DNA of 64,000 nucleotides from Chryseobacterium oranimense (GTDB lineage Bacteria > Bacteroidota > Bacteroidia > Flavobacteriales > Weeksellaceae). Location: positions 930,001 through 994,000 of the forward strand of contig NZ_CP104203.1 of NCBI RefSeq assembly GCF_025244725.1, read 5' to 3'. The translations under genes were made by a program, and so were the position numbers. The notes under the pieces are model-generated. The model had not been told where the DNA came from and made no database searches. It saw only the letters and a list, made by a program, of their open reading frames with translations. How positions within the stretch are numbered: the first letter of the stretch is position 1; every line of letters starts with the position of its first letter. Shown here piece by piece: positions 27,201 through 36,056 of the stretch.

Positions 27201-28841
27201 TTATACTACTGTTCCTGTGCTATCTTTCCACGTTGAATCCAGACCATCATACCAAATTGGTTTTCTGAGATTATTGTCGTAAAAGAATTGTGCATGTTTT
27301 AAGTTTTTGTTCGGACGTATAAATCCATGATCGAAATAACTGGCTGTCAAAGCTGCTTTGTTTATTGTTTTAAAGTCATTTCCATTTCTATAAAAAGAAC
27401 CGGAAAAATTGTTTTCAGACGAACCGGTATAAGTTGGGTCTTTTACAATGATGGCGTTAGGATAAGAAATGAAATTGCTATCCCAGTTCAAGCTGTCAAT
27501 ACTGGAAACATAGGCAGCATATGGAACGGAACTTCCGCTTGCCACTAGAAACTTGTTGCCAATCACGGAGGTTCTTCCCAGTGTTTCAGCTACGTAAATG
27601 TTTGCTCCTTCATCATTAACTGCAATATGATCACCACAGTTATTGAAGGTATTGTTAAATATTTCCCAATCATAGCAATTACTTCCTTGATATATAGCAT
27701 TTTTATTGATACCATTAATGACACTTGAGGAAATTGTAATTCTATTGGAATTAATTCCTTTAATAAAATGACTGGTGTAGTCATTTGCCGTTGAGTATAG
27801 GCCTTTACCTAAAACATTGATACCATTCAGAATAATTTCGTCAGCTTTGTCTGCATACACAAGTCCGTTTATTGAGTTACCGGTAGCATGAACGAAGAAT
27901 GAATTGCTGATCTGAACCTGTTGTACTCTTTTAATATCATTACCTCTGATTCGAATAGCATACGCTTCGGTTGGACTATCCACTTCACCAATATATAAAT
28001 TAGTGATAGACGTGTTTTGATGACCTGTATTGGTATCCAGAGGTTCGATATCCAGACATGAGATCTTTCCGGAATTACACCATACGTTGACTAATCTGTT
28101 ACCTCCGGCAACCAGTCTTAAAGGAATATCTCCTGCAGCGAATTCAGAATTGGAGATACTGCTGTCCGAATAGATTTGAGCACCAACTTTATTATCCCGG
28201 AAATAACAGTTTTCTATTCTTAATAGACCTCTTTTGGAATATAAACCATATTCAGAGAAATTTTTTACCACTACTCTGTCCAGAATTAATCCGCCACCTT
28301 CAGTAAAATCCATGGCAATAGTTCCTGATGTAGTGGCATTACTATTATGTTTTCCGTCAAAAATAAGGTTTGAAATTTTGAAAGTATTTAGCCCTACTGC
28401 ACCTCTAAAAAGCGTATTTGAGTTTTTTGTTGTAAGAATAGTGCTGTTTTTATCCCATATATCACTGCCGCTTCCTGAAATGCTGAGTCCTGAAAATTCC
28501 ATCGGAATTTCAATAGTAGAATTGATGATATATTGACCACGGTCGAATCTTACTGAATGGAAAGATTCAATGGCGTTTTTTATCGCTTCTGTGTCATCTG
28601 TTTCACCATCACCCTTAGCTCCAAACCACTTTACATTTACCGTGTCATCAACCAATACTCTTCTGTAATACTTATCATCAATATTTTTGTAGATAATCCC
28701 ATCGCAATCATCTATGGTAATCGGAGGAGGAGTAATAAGAGGAGGTACAGCGTTCGGATTGTGATCATAATACTTATATTCAGCTTCCTCAAAAACTGTC
28801 CATTCATTGGTAAACTGGTCATTTAATTCAATTGTTGCCAT
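27201..28841 (-). CDS. Beta-helix protein with pectate-lyase-3-type domain, copy B
   Basis: 546 residues, no signal peptide. The layout mirrors copy A: about 75 N-terminal residues with a Pro-rich stretch (AVPPLITPPPITIDDCDGII), then VKWFGAKGDGETDDTEAIKN. A long right-handed beta-helix follows (about 100-480: FKISNLIFDG, LRIENCYFRD, VQISNSFFVH) and a short C-terminus. Overall identity to copy A looks low apart from the DDTE region, although their upstream DNA is almost identical. It may cut or bind a polysaccharide; no active-site residues can be named. Divergent from typA. Confidence 0.82.
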   Translation of the reverse strand: MATIELNDQFTNEWTVFEEAEYKYYDHNPNAVPPLITPPPITIDDCDGIIYKNIDDKYYRRVLVDDTVNVKWFGAKGDGETDDTEAIKNAIESFHSVRFDRGQYIINSTIEIPMEFSGLSISGSGSDIWDKNSTILTTKNSNTLFRGAVGLNTFKISNLIFDGKHNSNATTSGTIAMDFTEGGGLILDRVVVKNFSEYGLYSKRGLLRIENCYFRDNKVGAQIYSDSSISNSEFAAGDIPLRLVAGGNRLVNVWCNSGKISCLDIEPLDTNTGHQNTSITNLYIGEVDSPTEAYAIRIRGNDIKRVQQVQISNSFFVHATGNSINGLVYADKADEIILNGINVLGKGLYSTANDYTSHFIKGINSNRITISSSVINGINKNAIYQGSNCYDWEIFNNTFNNCGDHIAVNDEGANIYVAETLGRTSVIGNKFLVASGSSVPYAAYVSSIDSLNWDSNFISYPNAIIVKDPTYTGSSENNFSGSFYRNGNDFKTINKAALTASYFDHGFIRPNKNLKHAQFFYDNNLRKPIWYDGLDSTWKDSTGTVV

Positions 28842-29019
28842 TTTTTGTTTTTTGGTGTTAATAAATTTGTTTCCTGCAGGAAAACTACTGAAGCAAAGAT
28901 AAATGGAGACTGCGCCATAACTTGACGTATATTATTTTATCAGAGTTTTAAAAGATTTTGCATAAATTTCTCATTATGAATTTGTTAATTAATTCATATT
29001 CTTGCTCATTATTCATTAA
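28842..29019. repeat. Duplicated upstream region, copy B, with divergent promoters
   Basis: Near-identical partner of 26831-27005. On the minus strand TATCTTTG (28894-28901) serves beta-helix gene B. The plus-strand typA promoter overlaps its right end. Confidence 0.9.
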
Positions 29020-29034
29020 AAAACACTATTTTTG
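29002..29034 (+). promoter_or_regulatory. Promoter of typA
   Basis: TTG (29002-29004), a 22-base spacer and TATTTTTG (29027-29034), a full match to TAnnTTTG, 18 bases before the start codon. The -7 half lies just outside the duplicated region, so copy A has lost this promoter. Confidence 0.65.
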
Positions 29035-29052
29035 CACCCGTAAAAATCATTC

Positions 29053-30858
29053 ATGCAAAACATTAGAAATATTGCGATTATCGCACACGTTGACCACGGG
29101 AAGACGACTTTGGTTGACAAGATTATTCATGCTACAAACATTTTCAGAGAAAATCAGGAAAGTGGAGAATTAATAATGGATAACAATGACCTTGAAAGAG
29201 AAAGAGGGATTACGATCTTATCCAAAAATATTTCTGTTACCTATAAAGACACTAAAATTAATGTAATCGACACTCCGGGTCACGCCGATTTCGGTGGTGA
29301 GGTAGAAAGAGTTTTGAAGATGGCGGATGGGGTAATTCTATTGGTTGATGCCTTTGAAGGACCTATGCCTCAGACAAGATTCGTGCTTCAGAAAGCATTG
29401 GAATTAGGACTTAGACCTTTAGTGGTGATCAACAAAGTAGATAAACCAAACTGTCGTCCGGACGAAGTTCACGATCAGGTATTCGACTTATTCTTCAACC
29501 TTGAAGCTACTGAAGAACAATTGGATTTCCCAACGTTCTACGGATCTTCAAAACAAGGTTGGTTCAACACATCATTAGAGCAAACTGAAGATATTTTACC
29601 ATTATTAGATGGGATTTTACAATATGTTCCTGCACCGAAAGTAACGGAAGGTAACCTTCAGATGCAGATTACTTCACTGGATTTCTCTTCATTCTTAGGA
29701 AGAATTGCAATCGGGAAAGTAACAAGAGGAGAACTTAAAGAATCTCAATGGATTGGTCTTGCACAGGCAGACGGAAAAGTGGTAAAAGGAAAAGTAAAGG
29801 AGCTTTATGTTTTCGAAGGTTTAGGAAAGAAAAAAGTAACTGAAGTACAGGCAGGAGATATCTGTGCTGTTGTTGGTTTTGATTCATTCCAGATCGGGGA
29901 TTCATTTGTAGATCTTGAAAATCCTGAGCCATTGGAAAGAACTGCTATTGATGAGCCTACACTGAACATGACGTTCTCCATCAACAATTCACCTTTCTTC
30001 GGGAAAGACGGTAAATATGTAACTTCCAACCACCTTAAAGAAAGATTGACAAAAGAACTTGAGAAAAACCTTGCATTAAGAGTTCAGCAAACTGATGATG
30101 CTAATACATTCCTTGTTTTTGGTAGAGGTATTCTTCACTTGTCAGTTTTGATCGAAACGATGAGAAGAGAAGGTTACGAAATGACTATCGGTCAGCCACA
30201 GGTTATCCTTAGAGAAATTGACGGTGAGAAATGTGAGCCTTACGAATCTTTGGTTGTTGATGTTCCTGAAGAATATGCTTCAAGAGTTATTGACTTGGCA
30301 ACTCAGAGAAAAGGTGACCTTCACATTATGGAAACTAAAGGTGAAATGCAGCATATGGAATTCGAAATTCCTTCAAGAGGTTTGATCGGGCTACGTTCTC
30401 AGATGTTAACTGCTACTGCTGGTGAGGCTATTATGGCTCACCGTTTCACAGAATATAAGCCTTTCAAAGGGGCAATTCCTGGAAGAAATAACGGGGTATT
30501 GATCAGCAAAACTCAAGGTCCTGCTACAGAATATTCTATCGCTAAACTACAGGACAGAGGTAAATTCTTCGTTGATCCGGGTGAGGAAATCTATGCAGGA
30601 ATGATCATAGGTGAACAAAACAAGCCTGGAGACCTGGTGGTAAACATCGTGGAAGCAAAACAGCTGAACAACATGAGAGCTTCAGGAAAAGACAAAGATA
30701 CAGGTGTTGCACCTAAAATCTTATTCTCACTGGAAGAATGTATGGAATATATTCAGGGTGATGAAGCCATTGAAGTAACTCCAAACTTCATCAGAATGAG
30801 AAAGAAACTACTTTCCGAAGAAGAAAGAAAAAGAGTAGAAAGATCTGCGAAAGCATAA
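29053..30858 (+). CDS. typA: Translational GTPase TypA/BipA
   Basis: 601 residues, full length. The GTPase domain holds AHVDHGKTTLVDKI (G1), RERGIT (G2), DTPGHADFGGE (G3), VINKVDKP (G4) and GSSKQGW (G5 region). A domain II, EF-G-like domains III and V (PSRGLIGLRSQMLTATAGE) and the TypA-specific C-terminal domain follow. TypA binds the ribosome and helps 50S assembly and stress or cold growth. Its promoter is at 29002-29034 and a strong hairpin terminator lies 20 bases past the stop. Confidence 0.98.
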   Translation: MQNIRNIAIIAHVDHGKTTLVDKIIHATNIFRENQESGELIMDNNDLERERGITILSKNISVTYKDTKINVIDTPGHADFGGEVERVLKMADGVILLVDAFEGPMPQTRFVLQKALELGLRPLVVINKVDKPNCRPDEVHDQVFDLFFNLEATEEQLDFPTFYGSSKQGWFNTSLEQTEDILPLLDGILQYVPAPKVTEGNLQMQITSLDFSSFLGRIAIGKVTRGELKESQWIGLAQADGKVVKGKVKELYVFEGLGKKKVTEVQAGDICAVVGFDSFQIGDSFVDLENPEPLERTAIDEPTLNMTFSINNSPFFGKDGKYVTSNHLKERLTKELEKNLALRVQQTDDANTFLVFGRGILHLSVLIETMRREGYEMTIGQPQVILREIDGEKCEPYESLVVDVPEEYASRVIDLATQRKGDLHIMETKGEMQHMEFEIPSRGLIGLRSQMLTATAGEAIMAHRFTEYKPFKGAIPGRNNGVLISKTQGPATEYSIAKLQDRGKFFVDPGEEIYAGMIIGEQNKPGDLVVNIVEAKQLNNMRASGKDKDTGVAPKILFSLEECMEYIQGDEAIEVTPNFIRMRKKLLSEEERKRVERSAKA

Positions 30859-30877
30859 GAAATTCTTATATATCTAA

Positions 30878-30905
30878 AGGCCCCGAATTTTTCGGGGCTT
30901 TTTTG
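30878..30905 (+). terminator. Terminator of typA
   Basis: Stem gccccgaa/ttcggggc with a 3-base loop and six T. Confidence 0.9.
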
Positions 30906-30969
30906 TTGAATTTTTGGAAGATAGATCTTTTCAGTTATTTGTGATAATTTTAATTAATTATTAAATTAT

Positions 30970-30999
30970 TTGTGTGGCATGGAATAATTTATATATTTG
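30970..30999 (+). promoter_or_regulatory. Promoter of the Cys-rich peptide gene
   Basis: TTG (30970-30972), a 19-base spacer and TATATTTG (30992-30999), a perfect flavobacterial promoter 29 bases before the start. Confidence 0.75.
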
Positions 31000-31028
31000 T
31001 AATCTAATTTTAAAAAACTATTATAAAT

Positions 31029-31244
31029 ATGAAAAATTTGAAAAAAATTTCGAGAGTTTACTTAAAAAATATTACAGGTAATGGAGGAGATCTTGATGAA
31101 GCTTGTTGTGAAGGAAGTGACGGAGGAGGCAGTGGTTGCAAACAATGTGTATCTTGCCCTAATAGGCAGGGAAGTCAATCTTGTTATACAGATCCAAATG
31201 GAAATTGTCAAAAAGCTTCAAGTATGGCAGCGGCATTATGTTAG
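31029..31244 (+). CDS. Cys-rich bacteriocin-like peptide with GG-type leader
   Basis: 71 residues. MKNLKKISRVYLKNITGNGG is the leader common to small bacteriocin-like peptides of Chryseobacterium and relatives, with Gly-Gly at 19-20. The remaining 51 residues carry eight Cys (for example EACCEGS, CKQCVSCP, QSCYTDPNGNCQ), which could form four disulfides or bind metal. It has its own consensus promoter and terminator and no modification enzyme next to it. Leader removal by the C39 exporter at 4772-6982 is possible but unproven. Toxic, signalling and structural roles are all open. Confidence 0.85.
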   Translation: MKNLKKISRVYLKNITGNGGDLDEACCEGSDGGGSGCKQCVSCPNRQGSQSCYTDPNGNCQKASSMAAALC

Positions 31245-31287
31245 TTAATACTTAAATCCTTGCTTTTGGCTTTAAAATTAAATATCA

Positions 31288-31316
31288 TTTCCCACTCATT
31301 GTAGTGGGAATTTTAT
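31288..31316 (+). terminator. Terminator of the Cys-rich peptide gene
   Basis: Stem ttcccact/agtgggaa with loop cattgt and a T-rich tail. Confidence 0.75.
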
Positions 31317-31409
31317 TTTAAAATAGTATTAAACCTAAGAGAAATTATTATCATATTATATATAAGGTTCTCTTGATGGATTTTAAAAAATTGAGCTATT
31401 TTTGTAATT

Positions 31410-33011
31410 ATGAAAATAATCAATATAAAAATAATGTGTCTTTTAGGAGCTGTCGTATCGTTAAGTAATTCATGCTCCGTACAGAACAATACCATAAAAA
31501 CAACACCAGCCAAACCTACCAGTAATACCACAAAACCAAAAGATCCGGTTACCACAGTAAAACCTGTAACGGCAGTACCGCCGGCAGATGAAAACTTCAG
31601 GACAGTTCTTCCGGAAGTTAAAAGAGAATTTCGTGGAGCCTGGATCGCAAGTGTAGCCAATATCAACTGGCCTTCAAGAAATAATTTAACGGTTGATCAG
31701 CAGAAAGCAGAAGCCATCAGCATGCTCGATATGCTGAAAGATAACAATTTCAATGCGGCAATCTTCCAGATCAGACCTTCTGCAGATGCCCTTTATACAA
31801 GTAATATAGAGCCGTGGTCATATTTCCTGACCGGGCAAACAGGGACCGCCCCTTACCCGAACTATGACCCTCTTCAGTTCTGGATCGAGGAAGCTCATAA
31901 AAGAGGTCTGGAGCTGCATGTATGGCTAAACCCTTACCGCGCCCATCATACCAATGGGGGAGCGGTAAACAGCCTGTCTATGGTTAATAAACTTTCTGAT
32001 ATTGTTGTCAGGTTAAAGAACGGCATGTATTGGTTTGATCCTGCTAACCCTAAAACACAGGGCCATGTATCCAATGTTGTAAAAGATATTGTGAAAAGAT
32101 ATGATATTGATGCCATTCATTTTGATGATTATTTTTACCCTTATGCCACTTACAACAGGGGAGCAGATTTTCCCGATAATGCAACCTGGAATGAATACCT
32201 GAGAAACGGCGGAACATTATCCAGGGCAGACTGGAGAAGGGATAACGTTAATAAATTTGTAGAAAGAATTTACAAAGAAATTCATGCTGAGAAAGATTAT
32301 GTAAAATTTGGGATCAGCCCGTTCGGAATCTGGAAACCCGGATACCCTGCAGGAATTGTGGGATCTTCTCAATACGACGAATTATATGCAGATGCAAAAT
32401 TATGGTTGAATAAGGGCTGGGTCGATTATTTCTCTCCACAGCTTTACTGGCCTATTGATGCTCAAGGTCAGGGCTTTGAAGCATTGCTGAACTGGTGGAA
32501 ATCTGAAAATACAATGAACCGCCACCTCTGGCCGGGACTTAATACCGTTGAGATTAAAGTATCGGACCGACCAACAGAAATTAAAAACCAGATTCAAATT
32601 TCCAGACAGGTTTTAAAGAATGATGCCGGAGAAATTCACTGGAGCATTGCAGGATTAACGAGAAATGCAAACATGCTTCCTACTCTGAAAAATGGACCTT
32701 ACAGCGAAAAAGCATTGGTTCCGAAAACACCCTGGATAAAAGCAGTTCCATTACAGACCCCAACTTTATTTACAGCGGATAACGGAAGTTTTATTCAGGC
32801 CAGCTGGAGCACAAAAAACATCGGAAATGTTTTCCAATGGATTCTTTTCACCCAATATAATGGAGTCTGGGAAACAGAAATCCTTACATTGGATAATCTT
32901 TCAAAAGATATTCCTAAATCTAAAAGCGGCAGAAAGCTGAATGCAGTTGCCATAAAAGCAGTTGACAGACTTGGAAATGAAAGTGATTATACGGCGAGGA
33001 AAATAAAGTAA
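31410..33011 (+). CDS. GH10-like lipoprotein (GHL10/DUF187 family, cell-wall-active)
   Basis: 533 residues. Signal sequence with a lipobox-like VVSLSNSC (Cys22), then a Thr/Pro/Lys-rich linker (25-65). The TIM-barrel domain (about 70-400) has the family's REFRGAWIASVANINWPSRN, RPSADALYTS, LELHVWLNPYRAH, AIHFDDYFYPY and FGISPFGIWKPGYP. A fibronectin-like C-terminal domain follows. Members are poly-galactosamine or peptidoglycan-associated glycosidases attached to the envelope; the substrate here is not known. Its terminator is at 33030. Confidence 0.9.
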   Translation: MKIINIKIMCLLGAVVSLSNSCSVQNNTIKTTPAKPTSNTTKPKDPVTTVKPVTAVPPADENFRTVLPEVKREFRGAWIASVANINWPSRNNLTVDQQKAEAISMLDMLKDNNFNAAIFQIRPSADALYTSNIEPWSYFLTGQTGTAPYPNYDPLQFWIEEAHKRGLELHVWLNPYRAHHTNGGAVNSLSMVNKLSDIVVRLKNGMYWFDPANPKTQGHVSNVVKDIVKRYDIDAIHFDDYFYPYATYNRGADFPDNATWNEYLRNGGTLSRADWRRDNVNKFVERIYKEIHAEKDYVKFGISPFGIWKPGYPAGIVGSSQYDELYADAKLWLNKGWVDYFSPQLYWPIDAQGQGFEALLNWWKSENTMNRHLWPGLNTVEIKVSDRPTEIKNQIQISRQVLKNDAGEIHWSIAGLTRNANMLPTLKNGPYSEKALVPKTPWIKAVPLQTPTLFTADNGSFIQASWSTKNIGNVFQWILFTQYNGVWETEILTLDNLSKDIPKSKSGRKLNAVAIKAVDRLGNESDYTARKIK

Positions 33012-33029
33012 AACAGTTTTAAAATAAAT

Positions 33030-33059
33030 AAACCAGTTCTTTAGCAGGACTGGTTTTTT
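33030..33059 (+). terminator. Terminator of the GH10-like gene
   Basis: aaaccagt/actggttt stem and T-run. The stem sequence recurs at 40662-40691. Confidence 0.85.
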
Positions 33060-33174
33060 ATTATAAACTGGATCTGATCAAATAATATTTCATTGGGAAT
33101 AGATTTTTTATTTCCTAACTGTTGCAATTCACAGGATTTTATTGATAAATTTAATTATAAATTGGTTTACAATT

Positions 33175-33182
33175 TATATTTG
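33175..33182 (+). promoter_or_regulatory. -7 element of the TPR-AraC gene
   Basis: TATATTTG, 51 bases before the ATG at 33233. It favours that start over the ATG at 33200, which would leave only about 11 bases of leader. Confidence 0.55.
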
Positions 33183-33232
33183 TATAACCTGCTCAAATTA
33201 TGTTACTGGGCATAAATTCTAATCAGTGTTTT

Positions 33233-34759
33233 ATGAGATACAGCTTAGTTTTCCTGTTTTTATTTTTGTTCATGGGCATTAATGCTCAGAATTTCATTGA
33301 TAATTTTAAAAAAATATCAGAAACTAATCCGAATCAGGCTATAAAAGAATGGGAAAGGATCTATAATAAAGCTGATAATAAAAATAAAATTAATGTTTTA
33401 ATGTATGCTTCTCAGGCTTATCTTTTGACCGGGGACCATAAACAGGCAGTGGCATTTATCAATAGAGCAGAAGATGAATCAAAGAGCATTAATGACACTT
33501 CCGTTGCAAGTGATGTGCTGCTTCGTAAGTCGGGAACTTATGCCTCTCTGGGATTATTTGCAGAAGCAGAACAATATGCGGATGAAGGCCTGAAAACTGC
33601 CGGTAAAATAGAAAATATCAAGATTAAAAACAGAATAACCGGGGACCTTTATTATCAGTTGGCTTTATATGATATTTTGCAGAAAAAAAACAAAAAACCG
33701 GCTGCACTCCTCAACAGGGCTTTTAAATTTTACAAAAATGCGGACCTGTCGGATAGAGAAAGATTATTAAGATACAGTACGGGATATTACAATTTAGGAA
33801 GCATATATCTGGAAACCCATAGGGATTCGGCCTATTACTACTTTGACAAAACCGTCCGGATTTCCGGCATCAGCTCAAATCCATTTATTTTAAATTTATC
33901 CTATAACAATCTGGGGGTTCTGGAGTATCAGAAAAATAATCTGGAAAGTGCTTTGAATTACCTTAGTAAAGCCACAGCATATCTCCAAAAAGTAAAAGAC
34001 CCCAATCTGAGCACTAACTATGCATTATTATCCAGTATATATGATAAAAAAGGGCAACAGGATAAGGCCTTGTTTTATAAGAAAAAGCAGGAAGAATTTG
34101 AAAAAACATTGAATAATTCTCAAATACAAGCTGTAAAATATGCTTTTACTTCCCTTGAAAAAAACAGACAGGAAGCCGAAGCTAAAGCTGTACATTTTAA
34201 AACGATATTAGTTGGAGCTATTATTACTTTTGTCGTATTGCTGATTACTCTGTTATACTATAATCACCAAAAAAATAAGGAACAGAAGCTTCTTTATGAA
34301 AATATCATTACGAAGCTGGAGGCCAAATCATCTGCAGATCATCAGAGTTTTAATATTTCTCCAAAACAATTAAAAGAAATAACCGTTCCGGAAATTAAAG
34401 AAAAAGATATCCTGGAAAAGCTTAGAAAATTTGAGGAGACTGAAAAATTTATCAATCCAAAACTCAGTCTTTCACTTTTGGCATCACAGTTCAATACGAA
34501 TACCAATTATCTTTCGGAGGTCATAAACAGCAGTAAGGGAAAAAATTATAATGCATACATTAATGAACTGAGAATAGATTTTATATGTTCAAAAATTATC
34601 AATGATCCGGCGTATAAAAACTATAAAATCAGCTATCTTGCAGAAGCCTGTGGGTTTTCTTCTCATAGTGTTTTTGCCACCAATTTTAAAAATATTGTTG
34701 GAATTTCCCCTTCAGATTTTATTAAGCAATCTAAAAACAGAAGTGAATTAATCAGTTGA
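33233..34759 (+). CDS. TPR-containing AraC-type membrane regulator
   Basis: 508 residues from 33233, where a signal peptide begins (MRYSLVFLFLFLFMGINAQ); 33200 is an upstream in-frame ATG. TPR repeats fill about 25-300 (YTGYYNLGSIYLETHRDS-type motifs, LSYNNLGVLEYQKNNLESAL). One transmembrane helix lies at about 325-345 (LVGAIITFVVLLITLLYY). The cytoplasmic end is an AraC double HTH (LSLLASQFNTNTNYLSEVIN, ISYLAEACGFSSHSVFATNF). So periplasmic TPRs would sense something and the HTH would act on DNA at the membrane, a Bacteroidota one-protein design. The signal is unknown. The exported protein downstream may be a target. Confidence 0.88.
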   Translation: MRYSLVFLFLFLFMGINAQNFIDNFKKISETNPNQAIKEWERIYNKADNKNKINVLMYASQAYLLTGDHKQAVAFINRAEDESKSINDTSVASDVLLRKSGTYASLGLFAEAEQYADEGLKTAGKIENIKIKNRITGDLYYQLALYDILQKKNKKPAALLNRAFKFYKNADLSDRERLLRYSTGYYNLGSIYLETHRDSAYYYFDKTVRISGISSNPFILNLSYNNLGVLEYQKNNLESALNYLSKATAYLQKVKDPNLSTNYALLSSIYDKKGQQDKALFYKKKQEEFEKTLNNSQIQAVKYAFTSLEKNRQEAEAKAVHFKTILVGAIITFVVLLITLLYYNHQKNKEQKLLYENIITKLEAKSSADHQSFNISPKQLKEITVPEIKEKDILEKLRKFEETEKFINPKLSLSLLASQFNTNTNYLSEVINSSKGKNYNAYINELRIDFICSKIINDPAYKNYKISYLAEACGFSSHSVFATNFKNIVGISPSDFIKQSKNRSELIS

Positions 34760-34820
34760 TTTGGAATGGGTTGATTGCTGTTTTCGTCTTTATTTATTCG
34801 TGATTTCTAAAACATATCTA

Positions 34821-34851
34821 TTGCAGAAACAGATATTCGACCTTAGGTTTG
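34821..34851 (+). promoter_or_regulatory. Promoter of the exported protein gene
   Basis: TTG (34821-34823), a 20-base spacer and TAGGTTTG (34844-34851), 24 bases before the start. Confidence 0.65.
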
Positions 34852-34874
34852 CAGCATAATAAAATACTTTTAGA

Positions 34875-35582
34875 ATGAAAAAAATCACAGTTATTTTATG
34901 CTGCGTCAGTTTGCAGATCTTGTTTTCGCAGGTAGGAATTAATACAAGCAGTCCTCAGAAAATGCTTGATGTTAATGGTAACTTCACTTCAAAATACCAG
35001 GATTCTTCCACGGGACTGTTCTATGATCTTACCAATTATAAAAATGATCTGGCTGGTAACCCGACCATTAATATGTCTGTTGCAAATAACAGCAGCCTTT
35101 CTACGGCCACAGAATATTCCTTTATAGGAGTTACAAAAGGAGCTGGCAATTTCGCAGTAAAAGATGCAAATGGTTTATCCGCTTTAGTATTTAATCCAGG
35201 AGCTACAGCATTTGTAAGTCAGACTAATACAGCGAATACGAGCTTTTGGGGATCAAGTGGAGGCTCTAATCCATATACAAGAATGGAAACAGGTAAAATT
35301 TCTGGCGGATTGGCAAGGGTAGAAACAAATACATCTAACGGAATACAGTTCACTGCCAATAATATATCCGGGACAACACAATCTACCTATGCTTTTCCTA
35401 CGGAAACAGGAACCAATGGCCAAATCATGGCTTTAAACGGCAATACAACCTCACTTGCAGGAAAATTACAATGGAAAGATATTTCAGATATTATGATTCT
35501 GAAAGCACCTAACGGGAGTTGCTATAAAGTGACAGTAAATAATATCGGTGTATTGTCCACATCACCTGTTACATGTAATTAA
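34875..35582 (+). CDS. Exported protein with VGINTSSPQ-type N-terminus
   Basis: 235 residues. The signal peptide ends LQILFSQ and mature residues begin VGINTSSPQKMLDVNGNF, as in many flavobacterial surface proteins that resemble tail-fibre or adhesin heads. Thr-, Ser-, Asn- and Gly-rich beta sequence follows (AVKDANGLSALVFNPGATAF) and the end is CYKVTVNNIGVLSTSPVTCN, with two Cys. No enzyme motif. It is followed at once by two HTH proteins in the same direction. Secreted or surface location is inferred. Confidence 0.75.
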   Translation: MKKITVILCCVSLQILFSQVGINTSSPQKMLDVNGNFTSKYQDSSTGLFYDLTNYKNDLAGNPTINMSVANNSSLSTATEYSFIGVTKGAGNFAVKDANGLSALVFNPGATAFVSQTNTANTSFWGSSGGSNPYTRMETGKISGGLARVETNTSNGIQFTANNISGTTQSTYAFPTETGTNGQIMALNGNTTSLAGKLQWKDISDIMILKAPNGSCYKVTVNNIGVLSTSPVTCN

Positions 35583-35584
35583 TT

Positions 35585-36016
35585 TTGAACTTTAAAGACA
35601 TACATATTGGCGAGTTAATTCACAGACGTTTTCAGGAAGAAGCTATAGGAATGAGGAGGGCATGTACCTTTTTTGAATGTTCTGAGAAAGAAGTGAAAGA
35701 AATGTTTATTCAAAAAGATGTTTCTGCGAATACTCTTTTGAAGTGGAGTAAGTTACTTGAATATGATTTCTTCCGGGTGTATTCCCATCATTTAGTTTTA
35801 TACTCTCCCCAGAGAAAGAGAAAAGGGGCAAGTAAACAGGGGGAAGCTTCAAAAAAGTCTGCATTGCCACAGTTCAAAAAAAGCCTGTATACCATAGAAA
35901 TAATAACTTTTATAATAGAACTTATTTCTTCCGGAGAAAAATCTAAAAAGGAGATCATTGAAGAATATAATATCCCAAAAACAACATTGTATAAATGGTT
36001 GCATAAATACAAGTAA
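35585..36016 (+). CDS. HTH protein, first of a pair (transposase-like HTH)
   Basis: 143 residues. The start is probably the TTG at 35585, because NFKDIHIGELIHRRFQEE is the N-terminus this family shows after its Met; the first in-frame ATG is well inside. Two HTH regions are visible: MRRACTFFECSEKEVKEMFI (about 22-45) and EIIEEYNIPKTTLYKWLHKY (about 122-142), the latter like transposase helix-turn-helix domains. It begins 2 bases after the stop of the exported protein. No catalytic transposase domain follows, so a DNA-binding regulator is more likely than a mobile element. Confidence 0.75.
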   Translation: MNFKDIHIGELIHRRFQEEAIGMRRACTFFECSEKEVKEMFIQKDVSANTLLKWSKLLEYDFFRVYSHHLVLYSPQRKRKGASKQGEASKKSALPQFKKSLYTIEIITFIIELISSGEKSKKEIIEEYNIPKTTLYKWLHKYK

Positions 36017-36056
36017 ATCAAGATGTGGAAACAAAAAAATAACAGAAAATAGCCGG

